DNA of 8,950 bases from Bacillota bacterium (GTDB lineage: Bacteria; Bacillota; Bacilli; Bacillales_B; DSM-18226). The stretch is from assembly GCA_030705665.1 (NCBI GenBank), contig JAUZQA010000138.1, forward strand, positions 1 to 8,950. Direction: 5' to 3'. The position numbers were made by a program, and so were the translations under genes. The notes beneath the pieces are model-generated. The model saw only the letters and a list, made by a program, of their open reading frames with translations, did not search any database and was not told where the DNA came from. Shown one piece after another: positions 6,654 to 8,950 of the stretch. Numbering within the stretch: position 1 is the first letter of the stretch; each line of letters starts with the position of its first letter.

Positions 6654-7583
6654 ATGGCCACGATTAAAATTCATTATGACGGCAAAGCTGCGTCACCGAA
6701 ACAACAGTTAGCGTTGTTGAAGCAACATGGCGTTTTTATCCCGGATGAAAGAACCGCCGCCGATTGTTTATCCTTCGTAGGCTATTACCGCCTGTTCGCT
6801 TATGTCAAACCCTTTCTATCCGATTCTTCGCCGTCTCCTATTGCCTTCGAGCATATCTGGAATTTGTATACTTTTGATCAAAAACTCAGGCTACTGGTTA
6901 TTGAGGCGATTGAAAAAATTGAAGTTGCTTTTCGAGTATCCATTTCAGAGGTCATGAGTTTGCAGTATGATCCCTTCTGGTATCTCAACGAAGCCCATTT
7001 TCATTATTTAAAATGGCACAGGGAATTTATGGAAAAAGTCATACAACTAACGGCGAAAAAAGAACATGCTTTAATTAAACATTTTTATCAAAGTTATTCT
7101 GCACCGGATTTCCCACCCAGTTGGATGATGACGGAATGTTTAACATTTGGGGCATGGTCAAAAGTATTTCATAATCTCAAAAAGCGCCGTGATAAAATCG
7201 CTGTGGCTAACAGACTCAGAATTCGGCTGATGCGCCTGTTGTCCTGGATAAGATGTTTAACAGAATTAAGAAACCTGTGCGCTCATCACGATAGGATTTG
7301 GAATCATTTTTTCCGGTACACTCCAAAAGACGTTCCCTGTGCTCAACATCAGGAGCATCGTTTTTATCAGCAGGTCTATGTGTTAAAAGAAATGTTGACA
7401 GTAATTTCTCCCCATTCAGGATGGCTGGAGCATCTAAAATCCTTGATGGTAGAGTATCGGCATTTACCCCTGGAAAAAATGGGGTTTTTAAAGGATTGGT
7501 TGCACGACCCGCTTTGGGAGATGAACACTAAAAATACTGTTTCGGTCGATGTCGTTGAAAATGAACCTATTTCATTACTTTAA
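6654..7583 (+). CDS. Abi_2 (AbiD/AbiF-like) HEPN abortive-infection protein
   Basis: Predicted phage-defence protein of the Abi_2 family, acting in the cytosol; HEPN proteins of this type are thought to be RNA-cleaving toxins triggered by infection. From ATG 6654 (309 residues) the N-terminus is typical: SPKQQLALLKQHGVFIPDE (14-32), then FVGYYRLFAY (41-50). The middle has FDQKLRLLVIEAIEKIEVAFR (74-94) and PPSWMMTECLTFGAWSKVF (154-172). The HEPN signature is ELRNLCAHHDRIWN (204-217), with R206-x4-H211 as the expected catalytic pair, so the active site is intact. The frame extends upstream to 6564, but family N-terminal length favours 6654; no strong Shine-Dalgarno site supports either start. 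It stands alone: the next genes on either side are a pseudogene and repeats. Some members of the family have a partner RNA or protein; none is evident here. Confidence 0.88.
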   Translation: MATIKIHYDGKAASPKQQLALLKQHGVFIPDERTAADCLSFVGYYRLFAYVKPFLSDSSPSPIAFEHIWNLYTFDQKLRLLVIEAIEKIEVAFRVSISEVMSLQYDPFWYLNEAHFHYLKWHREFMEKVIQLTAKKEHALIKHFYQSYSAPDFPPSWMMTECLTFGAWSKVFHNLKKRRDKIAVANRLRIRLMRLLSWIRCLTELRNLCAHHDRIWNHFFRYTPKDVPCAQHQEHRFYQQVYVLKEMLTVISPHSGWLEHLKSLMVEYRHLPLEKMGFLKDWLHDPLWEMNTKNTVSVDVVENEPISLL

Positions 7584-7599
7584 TATTCATACCTGAGCA

Positions 7600-7627
7600 A
7601 TTGAAATAAAAGGAATTTATTTTCAAT
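7600..7627. terminator. AT-rich hairpin after the Abi gene, weak terminator candidate
   Basis: ATTGAAATAAA (7600-7610) pairs with TTTATTTTCAAT (7616-7627) with one bulged T, 17 bases after the Abi stop codon. The stem has a single G-C pair and no T-run follows, so it would be a poor intrinsic terminator. It may instead protect the mRNA 3' end or be chance. Confidence 0.3.
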
Positions 7628-7640
7628 CCAGTCGCTGTAG

Positions 7641-7790
7641 CCCGGTCAATGATGGCCGCTTCGGTTTTGATCTGCGCTCGGTGGGGGCAGTTAATATACC
7701 AGTACGACGAAGTGCTAAAAGATAACTGTCTGCCGCACTTTAGCAGATCAAAACTGAAGTGGACACCCGAAGGGCCTGTCATTGACTGGG
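7641..7790. mobile_element. MITE-sized palindromic element or paired IS-end remnant
   Basis: The element has nested inverted repeats. The outer arms CCCGGTCAATGA (7641-7652) and TCATTGACTGGG (7779-7790) differ at one base. Next are GGCC on both sides, then CTTCGGTTTTGATCTGC (7659-7675) against its reverse complement at 7743-7759 with one mismatch, and innermost TGCTAAA (7713-7719) with TTTAGCA (7739-7745). The right arm has a 13-bp insertion relative to the left. TGTA lies just outside both ends (7636-7639 and 7791-7794), which could be a target duplication. No transposase is encoded. This is consistent with a MITE or two inverted ends of a lost insertion sequence. Confidence 0.5.
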
Positions 7791-7812
7791 TGTAAGCGAC
7801 CATACCCTATTT

Positions 7813-7848
7813 GCAGAGGTTGGCAAGCTCCGCGCCGCCAACCTCTGC
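7813..7848. repeat. Perfect 12-bp inverted repeat
   Basis: GCAGAGGTTGGC (7813-7824) and its exact reverse complement (7837-7848) are separated by a 12-bp GC-rich loop. No T-run follows. It lies 22 bp after the MITE-like element and 25 bp before another hairpin, so this stretch is a cluster of palindromes. Confidence 0.8.
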
Positions 7849-7873
7849 CACCCGGCGAGGGTTCAGGGGGTTT

Positions 7874-7892
7874 GGGGGACGGAACGTCCCCC
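7874..7892. repeat. Perfect 8-bp hairpin with GAA loop
   Basis: GGGGGACG (7874-7881) and CGTCCCCC (7885-7892) pair perfectly around GAA. A G-rich stretch (7866-7878) precedes it. No T-run follows. It resembles intergenic hairpins scattered in some gammaproteobacterial genomes, but only one copy is in the window. Confidence 0.75.
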
Positions 7893-8125
7893 ATGAAGAA
7901 ATTCAATCCGATATAAAATGCTAAAAAACCCGTTAGAAATTCCCACCACTTTCAACATCCTTCGCAGCATGTTTTGAATGGCGCGGCGGATTGAGTACCA
8001 CCGATTCGCCCCGTTTGATCTGGTTTTTGAAGTGTAGATCGTGGCTCGGACTGATCGCGCCAATGTTAATTTTTTAGGTTCTATATTTAAAAAAATTAAT
8101 CTTCACTTTCTTCTTTTTTATTGCT
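7893..8125. other. Gap with possible decayed coding remnant and an AT-only inverted repeat
   Basis: On the minus strand, 8063 down to about 7925 reads an Arg-rich peptide containing NRWYSIRRAIQNMLRRMLKVVG, which looks protein-like and could be a transposase tail. It has no Shine-Dalgarno site and continues into the 7874-7892 hairpin, so it is not called as a gene. TTAATTTTTT (8066-8075) pairs perfectly with AAAAAATTAA (8090-8099). This stem has no G-C pairs and could serve as a weak two-way transcription stop. Confidence 0.4.
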
Positions 8126-8249
8126 AAAAAAGACACATCCTTTTTCTTTCGACGGCGGATGAAACCATTTCCCGAAGGAAACACACTGGATTATTTTTAT
8201 CGTACTCAGTGACGGCACGCAACGCGATAAGGAGCGTCAATCCATACAT
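8126..8249 (-). ncRNA. Candidate structured small RNA (or leaderless 41-codon gene)
   Basis: A strong promoter just upstream would start transcription near 8249. The predicted ~124-nt RNA has a closing stem UGGAUUG/UAAUCCA (8244-8238 with 8193-8187) and an inner stem UUAUCG/CGAUAA (8230-8225 with 8202-8197). A hairpin UUUCC-UUCG-GGAAA with the very stable C(UUCG)G loop follows (8181-8168), then CAUCC/GGAUG (8161-8157 with 8140-8136) and six U residues (8131-8126), a terminator-like end. The same strand also encodes a 41-residue frame from ATG 8249 to TAG 8124 (starting MYGLTLLIALRAV); with only six bases between the -10 and this ATG, it would be translated without a leader. No known RNA family was recognised. 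The pairings were found by eye and could be partly chance. Confidence 0.35.
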
Positions 8250-8255
8250 GCGGGT

Positions 8256-8285
8256 ATTATACCTGATTTTTAGCCTGTTTTGCAA
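8256..8285 (-). promoter_or_regulatory. Sigma70-type promoter inside the 3' end of the coiled-coil gene
   Basis: On the minus strand TTGCAA (8285-8280) lies 18 bp upstream of a perfect TATAAT (8261-8256). The -10 box overlaps the TAA stop codon (8259-8257) of the coiled-coil gene. Transcription would start around 8249. It is the best promoter match I see in the window. Confidence 0.55.
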
Positions 8286-8679
8286 ATCTTTTTGAACGTT
8301 GCCGGGCGCTTTCAAGCTGGGATTCTAATTTTTTGATATACAATTCATAGCCTTTTAACTGCGCTCTACCGGCTTCTATGAATTTTTCCGTATCCTGGTT
8401 GTTTTTAGCTATTTGTATGTCTAATTGCCCTTTTAATGCTTGCAATTCTTTTTCTTTCTCTTGGACGACCTTTTCCTTCTCACGTAGTTGAGAATAATTG
8501 TTAGAATATGATCGCTCCCAGAATTGTTTTTGCTCTTCAAAAAGTTGATGGGCAGTTTTGAGTTTTTGCATTTGACCTGCCCATTGGGTCTGCAATTCTT
8601 GATTGACGATTTGCCAAATCACAACAGCTAATATTCCAAGAACAGCAAGGTTAACTAATATCCAAAAAAATATGTTCAT
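8257..8679 (-). CDS. Small one-TM coiled-coil protein coupled to a recombinase
   Basis: A 140-residue protein of unknown function. Residues about 4-26 form one hydrophobic segment (FFWILVNLAVLGILAVVIWQ) at the very N-terminus, probably a membrane anchor with the rest in the cytosol. Residues about 27-135 are charged, rich in Gln, Glu and Lys, with heptad-like spacing (for example LREKEKVVQEKEKELQALKG), which predicts a long coiled coil. The tail is basic (RQRSKRFAKQAK). No enzymatic motif is visible. The start ATG (8679-8677) is preceded by GGAGGTG eight bases upstream and overlaps the recombinase stop codon as ATGA, so the two are very probably co-translated. The pairing suggests a role linked to the recombinase or its element, for example tethering or regulation, but that is inference. 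RmuC-like or Smc-like similarity would only reflect the coiled coil. Confidence 0.85.
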   Translation of the reverse strand: MNIFFWILVNLAVLGILAVVIWQIVNQELQTQWAGQMQKLKTAHQLFEEQKQFWERSYSNNYSQLREKEKVVQEKEKELQALKGQLDIQIAKNNQDTEKFIEAGRAQLKGYELYIKKLESQLESARQRSKRFAKQAKNQV

Positions 8680-8950
8680 CTCAAATACACCTCCGTGATG
8701 TCAGGCCGAAAATGGCCCAAGGTTTGACTGACTAGCCCTAAAGCTTGATCGTAAAAGAACCCTAAGCGTTGTAATTCCGCCATGCGTTGTTGCGCATATG
8801 AATGACGAAGCCCATGTGCGCCATGTGACCAACCCAATTGCCGATGGCTCGCCGCCGAAAAACTGTTAGACCACCCTTTGCCGCCGCCAAGATCATAGTG
8901 TTGCTGATAACGGATGCCACGATCAGATTTCAGCAGCGATTTATCTATTC
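8676..8950 (-). CDS. Tyrosine recombinase/integrase, C-terminal part (runs off the window)
   Basis: Site-specific recombinase that would cut and rejoin DNA through a 3'-phosphotyrosine link. Only the last 90 residues are in the window; the frame is open to the right-hand edge. Visible catalytic elements are HGLRH (45-49 of the fragment, giving the H-x-x-R pair), LGH (77-79) and the nucleophile Y88 in TEVYLR, nine residues after the LGH histidine, which is the normal spacing. The C-terminus is just two residues past the tyrosine, so the gene end looks natural. It overlaps the next gene by four bases (ATGA). Presence of an integrase suggests this side of the window belongs to an integrative element; no attachment site was identified. 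Confidence 0.88.
   Translation of the reverse strand, partial: IDKSLLKSDRGIRYQQHYDLGGGKGWSNSFSAASHRQLGWSHGAHGLRHSYAQQRMAELQRLGFFYDQALGLVSQTLGHFRPDITEVYLR
8688..8694 (-). promoter_or_regulatory. Ribosome binding site of the coiled-coil gene inside the recombinase gene
   Basis: On the minus strand this reads GGAGGTG, eight bases before the ATG at 8679. It is a near-ideal Shine-Dalgarno site embedded in the last codons of the recombinase, supporting strong translation of the downstream gene. Confidence 0.8.

Noticed and set aside
7567..7803. Minus-strand frame of 78 codons across the Abi 3' end
   Set aside because: It spans the MITE-like inverted repeats and ends antisense to the Abi stop region, so its sequence is explained by the palindrome.
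7863..8063. Minus-strand Arg-rich frame, possible transposase tail
   Set aside because: Part of it looks protein-like, but it lacks a start signal, runs into a hairpin and matches no family I can name with confidence. It is noted only within the gap entry.
1..8950. CRISPR array, tRNA or rRNA genes
   Set aside because: No regularly spaced direct repeats and no cloverleaf or rRNA-like sequence were seen on either strand by eye.

Overview
The window looks like an accessory region of a gammaproteobacterium-like genome. The basis is modest: protein styles (Abi_2 HEPN protein, a large soluble Hanks-type kinase, a CopG/BrnA-type antitoxin remnant), purine-rich Shine-Dalgarno sites, moderate G+C with AT-rich gaps, and a bacterial group II intron. 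No rRNA, tRNA or housekeeping gene is present to fix the taxon, so this is inference.

Layout. (1) Positions 1-1182, plus strand: a stand-alone reverse transcriptase (RT) with a YMDD catalytic box. Its reading frame runs upstream of the first usable start codon into a run of 15 C residues at 50-64, so the 5' end is broken, phase-variable or misassembled. (2) 1148-3328, minus strand: a 726-residue protein kinase with a coiled coil and an unrecognised C-terminal domain. It converges on the RT, and the two genes overlap by 35 bp at their tails. (3) 3329-3820: no gene, but a long GC-rich hairpin and a two-way terminator. (4) About 4060-6000, plus strand: a group II intron encoding an RT-maturase without an endonuclease domain. 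It lies antisense to the 3' fragment of an unknown gene (3821 to about 4066). (5) 6222-6432: a decayed BrnA/CopG-type antitoxin with one frameshift and one in-frame stop. (6) 6654-7583: an Abi_2 (AbiD/F) HEPN abortive-infection protein. (7) 7584-8120: mainly inverted repeats, including a MITE-sized element of about 150 bp. (8) 8126-8950, minus strand: the C-terminus of a tyrosine recombinase running off the window, translationally coupled to a one-TM coiled-coil protein. A good sigma70-type promoter at that gene's 3' end reads into a compact segment that could be a structured small RNA or a leaderless 41-codon gene.

How the parts fit. The contents (two unrelated RTs, a HEPN Abi protein, an antitoxin relic, palindromic elements and a recombinase) are those of a mobile or defence-type island, much of it worn. 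The stand-alone RT, the kinase and the Abi protein do not form one operon: the kinase converges on the RT, and about 3.3 kb separate the start of the kinase from the start of the Abi gene. A joint system is therefore not supported by the sequence. The least explained parts are the C-tract at the RT 5' end, the perfect 13-bp hairpin in the RT 3' end, the kinase C-terminal domain, and the promoter-plus-structured-segment at 8126-8285.
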